A DNA stretch of 64,000 bases from an uncultured Cohaesibacter sp. (GTDB lineage: Bacteria > Pseudomonadota > Alphaproteobacteria > Rhizobiales > Cohaesibacteraceae), in the NCBI RefSeq assembly GCF_963678225.1, contig NZ_OY782763.1:868001-932000 (forward strand). The letters run 5' to 3'. Below the pieces are notes generated by a model, which worked only from the letters and a program-made list of their open reading frames with translations, was not told the DNA's origin and made no database searches. Each line of letters starts with the position of its first letter. Position 1 is the first letter of the stretch. A program made the translations under genes and the position numbers. Positions 37,373-46,618 of this stretch are shown here, piece by piece.

Positions 37373-38625
37373 GTTTGCAGAAGAATTTCACGCATGCGGA
37401 ATTTGATCGGTCTGGCTCCATGGCAGGGTCCGTGGTGCCTACGATGCAAGGGCGCCTCTGGCACCGCTTCCTCAGTCCCATTTTTTCAGGCCTGCACTAT
37501 GGCCATGTCGAATTTGTCCTGCCTTCAGGCGGCAAGCTCCTATTCGGGTCCGGCAATGAGAAGGAGCCAATTGTACAGGTTCAGATTCACAACAATCGGA
37601 CGCTCTGGAGCATTGTCAGTCGCGGCATGCTTGGGGTCGCAGAAAGCTTCATTTCGGCTCACTGGAGCTGCGACAATCTGGCAAGATTGTTTGATCTGTG
37701 CCTGAGGAACCGCGCCACTTATGAGAAACTCTATTCCCATGGCAAGGTCGCCCGCTGGATTGCCCATCTCAAGCACCTGGCCCGGGCCAACAGCATAAAG
37801 GGCAGCCGCAAGAATATTTCGTTCCACTATGATCTGGGAAACGACTTCTACCAATTGTGGCTTGATCCCACGATGACCTATTCCTCTGCCTACAAGACCG
37901 ATGAGCATGAGGCGCTGGAACAGGCCCAGCTGCGCAAACTGGATCGGGTGCTGCAATTGAGCAATGCCCGCCCCGGAGACACCATTCTCGAAATTGGCTG
38001 TGGCTGGGGGGCATTTGCAGAACGGGCAGCCACAATCGGCTGCAAGGTGGAAGGCCTGACCCTCTCAACCGAGCAACTCGACTATTCGATCAACAGGGCC
38101 AAAGCCAAAGGCTTTGACAACCTTGCCCGCTTCCATTTGCGCGATTATCGCCACGAAACCGGACAATATGACGCCATCGCCTCCATCGAAATGATCGAGG
38201 CCGTCGGCGAAGAGCACTGGCCGGTCTATTTCAAGCATCTGCACGACAATCTGCGTCCGGGCGGAAGAGCCGCGCTGCAAGCGATCACCATCGACGAAAA
38301 TGGTTATGAAAAATATCGCAGCGGCGCAGACTTTATCCAGACCTTCATCTTCCCCGGAGGCATGTTGCCCACGGAAGTTCATCTGGATGACCACGCCAAG
38401 AAGGCAGGCCTCATTCCGGTCTTCAGGGAAACATTCACGCAGGACTATGCCAAGACGCTGGCACGCTGGAGCAAGGCATTTCTGGCGCAGTGGCCGCAGA
38501 TCTCCAAACTCGGCTATGACGAACGTTTCAAACGTATGTGGCTGTTCTATCTCGCCTATTGTGAAGCAGGGTTCGCCAATAACACCATCAATGTGGGCCA
38601 TTATTGCTACGAACGACCTGCATAA
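37369..38625 (+). CDS. Cyclopropane-fatty-acyl-phospholipid synthase family methyltransferase
   Basis: The 418-residue protein uses S-adenosylmethionine to methylate unsaturated phospholipid acyl chains. The SAM motif TILEIGCGWGAFAERAA is near 205, followed by GLTLSTEQLDYSI and IEMIEAVGEEHWPVYF. FHYDLGNDFYQLWLDP is the substrate-facing motif. In Rhodobacter, RpoE-controlled members of this family serve in the light-stress response and in making methylated or furan fatty acids. Which product is made here cannot be decided from sequence. Confidence 0.92.
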   Translation: MSLQKNFTHAEFDRSGSMAGSVVPTMQGRLWHRFLSPIFSGLHYGHVEFVLPSGGKLLFGSGNEKEPIVQVQIHNNRTLWSIVSRGMLGVAESFISAHWSCDNLARLFDLCLRNRATYEKLYSHGKVARWIAHLKHLARANSIKGSRKNISFHYDLGNDFYQLWLDPTMTYSSAYKTDEHEALEQAQLRKLDRVLQLSNARPGDTILEIGCGWGAFAERAATIGCKVEGLTLSTEQLDYSINRAKAKGFDNLARFHLRDYRHETGQYDAIASIEMIEAVGEEHWPVYFKHLHDNLRPGGRAALQAITIDENGYEKYRSGADFIQTFIFPGGMLPTEVHLDDHAKKAGLIPVFRETFTQDYAKTLARWSKAFLAQWPQISKLGYDERFKRMWLFYLAYCEAGFANNTINVGHYCYERPA

Positions 38626-38692
38626 TAGTCAGCCCTCTTCGGAAGAAGCTGCACTGACGCAAACTGACGGGAAAACAAAAGACCTGAAAAAC

Positions 38693-38727
38693 AAAAGGCA
38701 TGCCCCTCAATTGGACATGCCTTTTTC
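38693..38727. terminator. Bidirectional terminator between CFA and NTF2-like genes
   Basis: AAAAGGCATG pairs with CATGCCTTTT around a 13-nt loop with a T tail on the plus strand and A runs on the other side. It closes the plus operon and may also close the converging minus one. Confidence 0.8.
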
Positions 38728-38773
38728 CATATGCAGCAACAGCCATCGCTTTGGGCGGTGGCCCTGCCTGCCC

Positions 38774-39220
38774 CTAGATGCAGGCCTTCTTCTGGATTTT
38801 GCGGATCATCCAGCCAATCAGCGGCAAGCGCGCATAGAAGTGCCTGCTGGCATCCCAATAATCATAATGGGCACAAATCTGGTTTTGATCATTGAACCGA
38901 ATTTCGCTCACTCCGCGCACTGTCCAGAACCCGATCACCGGTGCCGTGCATGAGAAATCCCAGCGCATGAGGCAAAGATCCGGAGCATCCGACCATGCCA
39001 GATCCAGAATCTGAAAACAGGGATCTTTCACGTCCTCGAACATCTTGTCGACGACCCGCTGGAAATTTTCCCTGCCTTTGACATCGTTGAACGGATCGAT
39101 GAAATGCACACCATCGCTGATCAGAGCCTGAGCATCTTTTGCGGATTCTGGGCTGAGGGTCTCAAAATATTGCGCATAAAGGCGCGCCACCTCTGCTCTT
39201 TGTTCTGTGGGAACACTCAT
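38774..39220 (-). CDS. Nuclear transport factor 2-like (SnoaL-type) protein
   Basis: The 148-residue protein has the NTF2-like cone fold pattern: an N-terminal helix pair (VARLYAQYFETLSPESAKDAQALI), VHFIDPFNDVKGRENFQRVV, and C-terminal strands. The family includes small ligand-binding proteins and isomerases. It overlaps the upstream SDR gene by four bases, so they form one unit. Similar pairs occur near ChrR-RpoE loci, which suggests shared control. Confidence 0.85.
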   Translation of the reverse strand: MSVPTEQRAEVARLYAQYFETLSPESAKDAQALISDGVHFIDPFNDVKGRENFQRVVDKMFEDVKDPCFQILDLAWSDAPDLCLMRWDFSCTAPVIGFWTVRGVSEIRFNDQNQICAHYDYWDASRHFYARLPLIGWMIRKIQKKACI

Positions 39221-39975
39221 CGAAGCATCCTCCTCATCAAGCGGAAATACAAACCATAGGGCAGCCTGCGCAACAGACCTAGCGCTACCGCCATGCGTGT
39301 TGGAAAGGCAATTTCAAAGGCAGAGCGCTCAAGCCCCTTGAGAATACGCTGAGCGGCCTCTTCTCGCGAGAGGATAAACGGCATGGAGAAACTGTTTTTC
39401 TCCGTAAGAGGCGTATCGACAAAGCCGGGATTGATGAGCTGAAGCTGCAGGCCGGCCTGATCGAACTCCGGCTTGATCGTCTCGCACAGGCTAGCGAGCG
39501 CCGCCTTCGTCGGCCCATAAAGCGCAGCCATTGGCAAACCACAATAAGAGGTGAGAGACGATACAATGGCGATCGACCCTGTGCCTCTCTCCTTCAATTT
39601 CGGAAAAAGAGCCGACAGAACAGACACAGCGCCCAGATAGTTGACGCCCATATGCTGTCTTGCTTTTTCAGGATCAAGCTGGGCCATCCCGCCCGGTTCG
39701 TAAATCGCAGCACAATAGATGGTAAGGTCGGGAAGAGTGCCCGTTGTGGCGAAGCTTGATACCGCTTCGGCTACCGCATCCGGGCTCTCCACGTCAAGCG
39801 GCAGAGGCGTAATCAGGCTGGAACGATGGGCAAGCGCTTCGAGCTTTTCAGCGCGCCGCGCGCTGACAATCACCTCTTTGCCGAGCTGAGCCAGCATCTC
39901 TGCCAAAGCAGCGCCTATGCCAGAGCTGGCCCCTATGATCCAGACCCGTTTGTATGTTTCAAGCTGATTGCTCAT
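39217..39975 (-). CDS. Short-chain dehydrogenase/reductase
   Basis: This 252-residue SDR shows GASSGIGAALAEML (15-28) for NAD(P) binding and YGPTKAALASLCE with the Tyr-x3-Lys pair. A good AAGGAG site is 9 nt upstream of ATG 39975. It is coupled to the NTF2-like gene. A TGATCC sequence at 40018-40023 on the minus strand may mark another RpoE promoter, although it would place the start point close to the ribosome site. Confidence 0.9.
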   Translation of the reverse strand: MSNQLETYKRVWIIGASSGIGAALAEMLAQLGKEVIVSARRAEKLEALAHRSSLITPLPLDVESPDAVAEAVSSFATTGTLPDLTIYCAAIYEPGGMAQLDPEKARQHMGVNYLGAVSVLSALFPKLKERGTGSIAIVSSLTSYCGLPMAALYGPTKAALASLCETIKPEFDQAGLQLQLINPGFVDTPLTEKNSFSMPFILSREEAAQRILKGLERSAFEIAFPTRMAVALGLLRRLPYGLYFRLMRRMLR

Positions 39976-40017
39976 ACCGTATCACTCTCCTTTGCTCAGA
40001 GATACGGAATGGCGCAA

Positions 40018-40023
40018 GGATCA
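40018..40023 (-). promoter_or_regulatory. Possible RpoE -35 element of the SDR-NTF2 unit
   Basis: TGATCC on the minus strand, but no convincing -10 follows at the spacing seen in the two promoters near 35 kb, and the start would fall within the ribosome site. Confidence 0.25.
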
Positions 40024-40072
40024 GATCACATCTCTGACGAAACGCGCCAGAGATGCTTGCCGATAGGATAGA

Positions 40073-40603
40073 TCAGCCAACCATGAGCTGTTTAAGACGC
40101 AGGGCCTCGAACTCCACTTCCTTGACACGATGAATGACGATATCGCGAATGGAGATGACGCCTTCAAGCACATCATTATCCACCACAGGCATATGCCGGA
40201 AGCGCCCCTCGGTCATGCGGATCATGACATCGCCGACCTTGTCTTCCTGAGAGCAGGTCTGCGGATTGGCGGTCATGAAATCGCGAACCGGACGAGACAA
40301 CGCCTCTTCTCCGAATTCGCCAGTTGCGCGGATGATATCACGCTCGGAAATCACACCGACCAATCCCGCATTGGGGTCAATCACCGGCAAGTTACCGATC
40401 TTGTGTGTGTGGAGTTCAGCGATTACAGAAGCAAGACTGGAGCTGACAGTCACAGAAAATAAAGCACCATCTTTTTCTTCGAGGATATCGCCTACCGTTG
40501 TCTGGGAATAGGCCTGCTCGAAAGCAATATGAGCATCCTGCGACACGCTCTGCTGGCCTTTATGTTCAGCGCGAGGGCCTTGGTATGAACTTGGGGCTGC
40601 CAT
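40073..40603 (-). CDS. CBS-domain pair protein
   Basis: The 176-residue protein consists of two CBS motifs (about 37-100 and 108-165) preceded by a short polar segment. Typical parts are IGNLPVIDPNAGLVGVISERDIIRA and RHMPVVDNDVLEGVISIRDIVIHR. CBS pairs bind adenosine nucleotides and act as regulatory modules. It stands alone between the stress locus and mbfA, so the partner is unknown. Confidence 0.9.
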   Translation of the reverse strand: MAAPSSYQGPRAEHKGQQSVSQDAHIAFEQAYSQTTVGDILEEKDGALFSVTVSSSLASVIAELHTHKIGNLPVIDPNAGLVGVISERDIIRATGEFGEEALSRPVRDFMTANPQTCSQEDKVGDVMIRMTEGRFRHMPVVDNDVLEGVISIRDIVIHRVKEVEFEALRLKQLMVG

Positions 40604-40843
40604 AATATCTCTCCTGCAACATCCTTCCCACGTCCCTTTTCAAGCAAAGAACGAGGCGAGGATTTTGGTTCTATCGCAGTAGCCTAGCAAAGGCTGCGAC
40701 AATCTGGCAATTAACCCTTCGCTTTATGTCGATCAACTGAAAGTGAAGGTCACGTGACACAGGCAAAGAAAAAGGCCCGCACACCGCGCTTCACATCCCA
40801 AGCGCATGCGCGAGCCCTGATATCAGGATCGGGAAGTTACGCC

Positions 40844-41827
40844 TCAGCCGCTGCCGATCAGAATACCGGCAGCCAGCACCAGTGCCCCGCCAAGCACAAC
40901 CTGGAAAGCAGCCCGCAGAAACGGCGTTTCCATATATTTATTCTGAATCCAGGCAATGGCCCAGAGTTCAAAGAAGACGATCACCACGGCAATCACGGTC
41001 GCCGTCCAGAAGAAGGGGATGAGATAAGGCAGCGCATGGCCAAGGCCACCGACCATTGTCATAACGCCAGAGGCGATCCCTCGCTTGATGGGCGAACCAC
41101 GCCCGGAGATTTTGCCATCATCATGGGCGGCTTCCGTAAAGCCCATGGAAATACCGGCACCAACCGCAGCCGAAAGACCAATCAGGAAGGTCTGCCAGGT
41201 GTCCTGGGTCGCAAAAGCGGCGGCAAAAATCGGCGCAAGCGTGGAAACGGACCCATCCATGAGCCCCGCCAGACCGGGCTGCACCCATGTCAGCACAAAT
41301 TGCTTATGCTCATGGCTCTGCTCATCATCCTTGACGGCATCGGGCGTATGTTCATCTTGCAAGTCACGGGCAATATCCTCGTGCCCCTCTTCAGCCAGAG
41401 CCAGATCGCCCAATAGCTTGCGGGTATCGGCATCGGTCACCTGATCGATCGCAGCGCGATAGAAACGCGCCGATTGATCTTCCATGGCGATGGTTTCATT
41501 GCGGATTTTCTCCAGCGAAAGAGTCTTCATCAACCAGTCGGGCTTACGATCATAAAAGCCACGAACATGGTCGCGCCGGATAAGCGGAATCACATCGCCA
41601 AACTGGCCCTTGTACATCTCGATCAGATTGCAGCGATGCTGATCTTCGACAGCGGCCATATCTTCATAGATTTTCGCTGTTTGCGGGTAGTCGGCACGCA
41701 GATGCTCGGCATAGGCCCTGTAAATGCGTGCATCATCCTCCTCGGAGGATATAGCCAGAGCAAGCACTTCCTTTTCGGAAAGCGAAGAGAAGGCTCGCTT
41801 GCTGTTGGAAAAAAGACTCAAAACCAT
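40844..41827 (-). CDS. mbfA: Membrane-bound ferritin/iron exporter MbfA (rubrerythrin-VIT1 fusion)
   Basis: The 327-residue protein joins an N-terminal erythrin-type diiron domain to a C-terminal VIT1/CCC1-like transporter with several helices (about 170-325). Likely iron ligands are in ISSEEDDARIYRAY, AAVEDQHRCNL, AMEDQSARFYR and LAEEGHEDIA. MbfA in Agrobacterium and Bradyrhizobium exports iron and is repressed by Irr under iron limitation. The perfect Irr-type box just before this gene supports the name. Confidence 0.92.
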   Translation of the reverse strand: MVLSLFSNSKRAFSSLSEKEVLALAISSEEDDARIYRAYAEHLRADYPQTAKIYEDMAAVEDQHRCNLIEMYKGQFGDVIPLIRRDHVRGFYDRKPDWLMKTLSLEKIRNETIAMEDQSARFYRAAIDQVTDADTRKLLGDLALAEEGHEDIARDLQDEHTPDAVKDDEQSHEHKQFVLTWVQPGLAGLMDGSVSTLAPIFAAAFATQDTWQTFLIGLSAAVGAGISMGFTEAAHDDGKISGRGSPIKRGIASGVMTMVGGLGHALPYLIPFFWTATVIAVVIVFFELWAIAWIQNKYMETPFLRAAFQVVLGGALVLAAGILIGSG

Positions 41828-41839
41828 TGGGGCACCTTA

Positions 41840-41858
41840 ATTTAGAATTATTCTAAAT
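41840..41858. promoter_or_regulatory. Irr operator (ICE-type box) of mbfA
   Basis: ATTTAGAATTATTCTAAAT is a perfect palindrome (8-bp arms around 3 nt) and contains TTTAGAA-N3-TTCTAAA, the element bound by Irr in Rhizobiales. It begins 12 bp before the mbfA ATG, so binding would block transcription or initiation. Confidence 0.88.
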
Positions 41859-41961
41859 ATGTCTTCCAGACTATTCGTTTGTCAACCATTTTAAAGAGTG
41901 TATCTCATTTCCGGGGAGTCAAATTGCCGCATGGAGGGAGATTGGGAGATACGGCTAAAGA

Positions 41962-42843
41962 TTATCGGAATATCGCGCGCTCTTGCTCGACCAACCTATA
42001 AACAAAATCGGAAACTGCCTTGATCCGTCTCAACTGCCGGGTGCTTTCGTGATAGACCGCCCAATAGGCCCTCTGAATGCGGCGCTCCGGCAGGATCTCG
42101 GTCAGCTTTGGGTCTTCTCGCGCCATGAAGCCATGCAGGATGCCGATGCCCAATCCGGCCCTCACGGCTTCTGTCTGCCCCAGCGCGCTGGCGCACTCAA
42201 ACTGTGGCTGATAGCCGCGCATCATCTCGGCCTTGTAATTCAGCGAGGGCGAATAGATGAGATCCTCCACGAATCCGATCAGGCGATGGTGTTTAAAATC
42301 ATCCAGGCTCCTCGGACGGCCGAACCGCTCCACATAATCCAGAGAGGCGTAAAAGCCCAGGCTGTAGTCCACCAGCTTGCGCGCCACCAACCGTCCCTGC
42401 GAAGGCCGCTCGACCGTAATCACGATATCCGCTTCCCTCCGATCCAGCGAAAAGGAACGCGGCACTGGCACCAGTTGCACCGTCAGATCAGGATATTGCT
42501 CAAGCAGCGGAGCAAGACGTGGGGCGAGAAAGGCAACCCCGAAGCCATCCGGCGCACCGATGCGCACAACGCCCGAAACAGAGGTATCCGCCGCCCCGAT
42601 GTCGGCCCTTGCGGCCAGCATTTCCGTTTCCATGCGCTCGGCAGCCAGCAGAAAGCTCTCCCCTTCAGGCGTCAGACTGCAGCCCGTCGTATGGCGTTTG
42701 AGCAATCTGGCATGCAAGGCTTCCTCCAGCGAGGAAAGACGCCGGGCAACCGTCGCATGATTGAGCCCCAGACGCCGCGCGGCCTGCAAGATTTGTCCTG
42801 CCCGCGCCACCGCCAGAAAAATGCGCACATCATCCCAATTCAT
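41962..42843 (-). CDS. LysR family transcriptional regulator
   Basis: The 293-residue protein has an N-terminal helix-turn-helix (about 4-63; FLAVARAGQILQAARRLGLNHATVARRLSSLE) and a LysR effector domain with VRIGAPDGFGVAFLAPRLAPLLEQYPDLTVQLV. It diverges from mmsA across 139 bp, the usual setting for control of the neighbouring gene. The effector may be a metabolite of valine or inositol breakdown; this is inferred. Confidence 0.92.
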   Translation of the reverse strand: MNWDDVRIFLAVARAGQILQAARRLGLNHATVARRLSSLEEALHARLLKRHTTGCSLTPEGESFLLAAERMETEMLAARADIGAADTSVSGVVRIGAPDGFGVAFLAPRLAPLLEQYPDLTVQLVPVPRSFSLDRREADIVITVERPSQGRLVARKLVDYSLGFYASLDYVERFGRPRSLDDFKHHRLIGFVEDLIYSPSLNYKAEMMRGYQPQFECASALGQTEAVRAGLGIGILHGFMAREDPKLTEILPERRIQRAYWAVYHESTRQLRRIKAVSDFVYRLVEQERAIFR

Positions 42844-42982
42844 CCCGTCTCTCCGGTTTTGCGTGGCCGCTGCATGTACTTCAATATTTGCACAACGGAT
42901 GAGTTTTGACGAGCGTTGCTATTCGATTTTTGTTGATACACTATGCAGCCAACCACAATAATCATGCATTTGGGAGGTCCAC

Positions 42983-44485
42983 ATGACCCGCGAATATGGC
43001 CACTATATCAACGGCGCTCTCATCGCCGGCACATCGGGGCGGTTTTCCGACATTTACAATCCTGCGACAGGCGAAATCCAGGCCAAGGTTGCACTGGCAA
43101 CAATCGACGAACTGAATGCTGCTGTGGATGCCGCAGCCAAGGCTCAGCCAGCATGGGCAGCAACCAACCCGCAGCGTCGCGCCCGTGTCATGATGAAATT
43201 CGGCGCCCTGATCAATGAGCATATGGACGAGCTGGCCGAGCTGGTAAGTATGGAACATGGCAAGACCCTGCCAGATGCCCGCGGTGATGTTCAGCGCGGC
43301 CTGGAAGTGGTCGAAGTCTGCATGGGCGCACCACATCTGCTCAAGGGCGAATTCACTGACAATGGTGGACCGGGTATCGACCTTTACTCCATGCGCCAGC
43401 CTCTGGGTGTGGTCGCAGGCATTGCACCCTTCAACTTCCCTGCCATGATCCCGCTTTGGGAAATGGCACCAGCGCTGGTCTGTGGCAACGCCATGATCCT
43501 GAAACCGTCCGAACGGGTACCCTCCACATCCTTCCGTCTTGCCGAACTGCTCAAGGAAGCCGGTTTGCCGGACGGTGTGCTGCAGGTCGTAAACGGCGAC
43601 AAGGAAACCGTAGACGCCATTCTGGACAATGACACCATTCAGGCGATCGGCTTTGTCGGCTCCACCCCAATCGCGCAATATATCTATGGCCGCGCGGCCT
43701 CCAATGGCAAACGCGCCCAATGCTTCGGCGGGGCCAAGAACCACATGATCATCATGCCAGATGCGGATCTGGACAAGGCAGCCGATGCCCTGATCGGCGC
43801 GGGCTTTGGCGCCGCTGGCGAACGCTGCATGGCCGTGTCCGTTGCAGTCCCTGTCGGCCAGAAAACAGCCGATGCCCTCACGGAAAAACTTGTCGCCCGC
43901 ATCGAAAAGCTCAAGGTTGGCTCTTATACCCAAGGCGAAGATATTGACTATGGCCCGGTCATCACTTCGGCCGCCAAGAGCCGCATTCTCGGTCTCATCG
44001 ACAGCGGCGTAGAACAAGGCGCCACACTGGTCGTGGATGGGCGCGATTTCTCACTGGAAGGCTTTGAGAATGGTTTCTTCGTTGGCCCATGCCTGTTCGA
44101 CGATGTCACAGCCGACATGACCATCTACAAGGAAGAAATCTTCGGCCCGGTTCTTTGTCAGGTGCGCGCAGAGAGCTATGAAGATGCATTGAAGTTGGTC
44201 ATGGACAATGCCTACGGCAACGGCACGGCGATCTACACCGCAGATGGCGACACCGCGCGCGATTTTGCCCATCGCGTCAATGTCGGCATGGTCGGCATCA
44301 ACTTCCCGATCCCGGTTCCCCTCAGCTATTTCACGTTCGGCGGCTGGAAAAAATCCTCCTTCGGCGACCTTAATCAATATGGTCCCGATGCCTTCCGCTT
44401 CTACACCAAGACCAAAACAGTCACCGCCCGCTGGTTTTCCGGTATCAAGGAAGGTGGCGAATTCAATTTCAAGGCCATGGACTGA
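42983..44485 (+). CDS. mmsA: CoA-acylating methylmalonate-semialdehyde dehydrogenase
   Basis: MmsA converts methylmalonate semialdehyde to propionyl-CoA in valine (and malonate semialdehyde in inositol) breakdown. The 500-residue ALDH has the nucleophile C282 in GAAGERCMAVS. FGGAKNHMIIMPDADL replaces the usual Glu base, as expected for the CoA-dependent subgroup. The ending PLSYFTFGGWKKSSFGDLNQYG is typical. It diverges from a LysR gene and ends before two hairpins. Confidence 0.95.
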   Translation: MTREYGHYINGALIAGTSGRFSDIYNPATGEIQAKVALATIDELNAAVDAAAKAQPAWAATNPQRRARVMMKFGALINEHMDELAELVSMEHGKTLPDARGDVQRGLEVVEVCMGAPHLLKGEFTDNGGPGIDLYSMRQPLGVVAGIAPFNFPAMIPLWEMAPALVCGNAMILKPSERVPSTSFRLAELLKEAGLPDGVLQVVNGDKETVDAILDNDTIQAIGFVGSTPIAQYIYGRAASNGKRAQCFGGAKNHMIIMPDADLDKAADALIGAGFGAAGERCMAVSVAVPVGQKTADALTEKLVARIEKLKVGSYTQGEDIDYGPVITSAAKSRILGLIDSGVEQGATLVVDGRDFSLEGFENGFFVGPCLFDDVTADMTIYKEEIFGPVLCQVRAESYEDALKLVMDNAYGNGTAIYTADGDTARDFAHRVNVGMVGINFPIPVPLSYFTFGGWKKSSFGDLNQYGPDAFRFYTKTKTVTARWFSGIKEGGEFNFKAMD

Positions 44486-44494
44486 CATCAGGCA

Positions 44495-44580
44495 CCAATG
44501 GGGCTCTTTACAAGCAGCCCCCATTGGCTCTATATGCCTCAGAGAAAATCGACCGCCGCCCGTGCAAGCGGCGGTTTTTC
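44495..44580 (+). terminator. Two successive hairpins after mmsA
   Basis: First, CCAATGGGGCT pairs with AGCCCCCATTGG (44495-44527, one bulge). Second, ACCGCCGC pairs with GCGGCGGT (44552-44575) and is followed by TTTT. The second is the more typical terminator. Confidence 0.8.
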
Positions 44581-44670
44581 TATGGAGCGCGAAAAGAACC
44601 CATTCTTTCCTCGTCGCATCCCGACAAGTCTGATAGTGTTGTCACCACTTGAAATGAGCTTGAGCAAAGC

Positions 44671-45603
44671 ATGACCCCTGTTTCCTTCACTCCGGATATC
44701 CTTGTGATTGGCGGCGCCCATATCGACAGGATCGCACGTTCCACCGCTCGCCTTGAGCCGGAACAATCCAACCCCGGCACTCTCACCCGGAATGTCGGCG
44801 GTGTGGCAGGCAACATCGCCCGTTGTCTGGCCAAGCTCAGTTGGAATGTCGCCCTTTCGACTATTTCCGGCCAGGATGACGATGCTGAATTGCTCAAGCA
44901 GCAGCTGCTCGAAGCCAGTATCGACATCTCACTCATTCTAACCAGTGTGAAGCACAGAAGCGCGACCTATACGGCGATTGAAGACAGCAATGGGGCTCTC
45001 ATAGCAGCCATTGCCGACATGGGGATCTATGACACCTATCCGGTCGAGGAAGTCATTGGCTGCCTTAACATCTTTCCCACGCCCTCAAAAATCGTGGCCG
45101 ACACCAATCTTTCTCCGTCCGTGCTTCAGGCCCTCGCCAAGAACAAGGGCAGTCACAAGCTGGCAGTAAGTGCTGTTTCCGGCCCCAAGGCCAACCGCGC
45201 CAAGGATATTCTGTCCGATATTGACCTGCTCTTCTGCAACGAGGCTGAAGCCGCCATTTTGGCTGATGAATTTGCCGAGCTAGATGCGTTGCCAGAGATC
45301 CTCATGGATGCTGGCGTCAAGTCCGGTATCATCACCAAGGGCAATGCCGGGCTGAGTGCATGGCGCGGAGAGGACAGCTGGACCTTGCCTGCTCCTCCAG
45401 TCAAGATTAAATCCTCCAACGGCGCTGGCGACACCCTAACGGCCTGTGTGTTGCATGCCCTGTTGCTCAAGGTCCCCTTTGAAAAGGCCCTCAGCTATGG
45501 CATGGCAGGCGCAAGCCTCAGCCTGATGAGTGAGCAAGCCGTACCGGACATGCTGAACCGCCCCGTTCTGGATGCCTGCATCGCAGACATCCCGCAAAGT
45601 TAG
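44671..45603 (+). CDS. psuK: PfkB-family kinase, probable pseudouridine kinase
   Basis: The 310-residue ribokinase-type protein has NVGGVAGNIARCLAKL (41-56) for substrate and GAGD (251-254) in SSNGAGDTLTACVLHA with the catalytic Asp. Next to a PsuG gene, the likely substrate is pseudouridine, phosphorylated at the 5' position. The family includes many other kinases, so the call rests partly on context. The gap to psuG is 69 bp. Confidence 0.88.
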   Translation: MTPVSFTPDILVIGGAHIDRIARSTARLEPEQSNPGTLTRNVGGVAGNIARCLAKLSWNVALSTISGQDDDAELLKQQLLEASIDISLILTSVKHRSATYTAIEDSNGALIAAIADMGIYDTYPVEEVIGCLNIFPTPSKIVADTNLSPSVLQALAKNKGSHKLAVSAVSGPKANRAKDILSDIDLLFCNEAEAAILADEFAELDALPEILMDAGVKSGIITKGNAGLSAWRGEDSWTLPAPPVKIKSSNGAGDTLTACVLHALLLKVPFEKALSYGMAGASLSLMSEQAVPDMLNRPVLDACIADIPQS

Positions 45604-45672
45604 CCCGAAAGGCAACAGCCTCGGCGATAACAGCCCACCACTAGCGAATAGCGAACAAGAAAGCCCATCACC

Positions 45673-46590
45673 ATGAGCATTGACTCCTCCTCCTTGCCCA
45701 TCACCTATAGCGATGAAGTGACCGCAGCCCGCGCCGCAGGCAAGCCCATCGTGGCCCTTGAATCCACCATCATCACCCATGGCATGCCCTATCCCGAGAA
45801 TGTGTCCACCGCACTGGAAGTGGAAGACATCATCCGCAAAGAAGGCGCTTGCCCGGCAACCATTGCCATCTTGGATGGCGTGATCAATGTTGGCCTCACA
45901 ACCGAGCAGGTTGAAGAGTTGGCACAGCGCGACGATATTATGAAGCTTTCCCGCGCCGACCTAGCTTATGCGCTTGTGGCAGGCAAAAGCGGCTCGACCA
46001 CCGTCGCAGCCACCATGATCTGCGCATCTCTGGCAGGCATTGCCACCTTTGCCACAGGCGGTATCGGCGGTGTCCATCGGGGCGCAGAAGAGAGCTTTGA
46101 TATCTCTGCCGACCTTCAGGAACTGGCAAAAACCCCTGTCATGGTTGTCTCTGCTGGCGTCAAGGCGCTCCTAGACATTCCCAAGACGCTCGAAGTGCTT
46201 GAAACACTGGGCGTGCCGGTTGTTGGCGTTGGCACGGACGAATTTCCGGCCTTCTGGTCTCGCGAAAGCGGTTTTTCCTGCCCGCTGCGTCTGGATGACC
46301 CAAAGGACATCGCGTCCCTCTACACCATGCGCAAGGCCCTTGGCCTTGAAGGCGGCATGATTGTCGCCAATCCAGTGCCCGAAGCGGACGAAATCCCGCG
46401 CAACGAGATGGAAACCTTCATTCTTGAAGCCATCAGCGAAGCAAACCGGCGCAGCGTTTCAGGCAAGGAAGTCACCCCTTTCGTGCTCTCGCGCATCAAG
46501 GATCTGACCGAAGGCGACAGCCTTGTTACCAACATTGCGCTGGTCAAGAACAACGCCCGTCTGGCAGCCCGGATTGCCAAGGCCCTATAA
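45673..46590 (+). CDS. psuG: Pseudouridine-5'-phosphate glycosidase
   Basis: PsuG breaks the C-C glycosidic bond of pseudouridine 5'-phosphate to uracil and ribose 5-phosphate. The 305-residue protein has the family signature ALESTIITHGMPYPENV (with E30), K91-type LSRADLAYAL and GIGGVHRGAEESFDISADL with D143. With psuK it forms the two-step pseudouridine route, usually for salvage of modified RNA nucleosides. A terminator follows directly. Confidence 0.96.
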   Translation: MSIDSSSLPITYSDEVTAARAAGKPIVALESTIITHGMPYPENVSTALEVEDIIRKEGACPATIAILDGVINVGLTTEQVEELAQRDDIMKLSRADLAYALVAGKSGSTTVAATMICASLAGIATFATGGIGGVHRGAEESFDISADLQELAKTPVMVVSAGVKALLDIPKTLEVLETLGVPVVGVGTDEFPAFWSRESGFSCPLRLDDPKDIASLYTMRKALGLEGGMIVANPVPEADEIPRNEMETFILEAISEANRRSVSGKEVTPFVLSRIKDLTEGDSLVTNIALVKNNARLAARIAKAL

Positions 46591-46618
46591 GCCCAACAAT
46601 CAAACTGCAATAAACACA

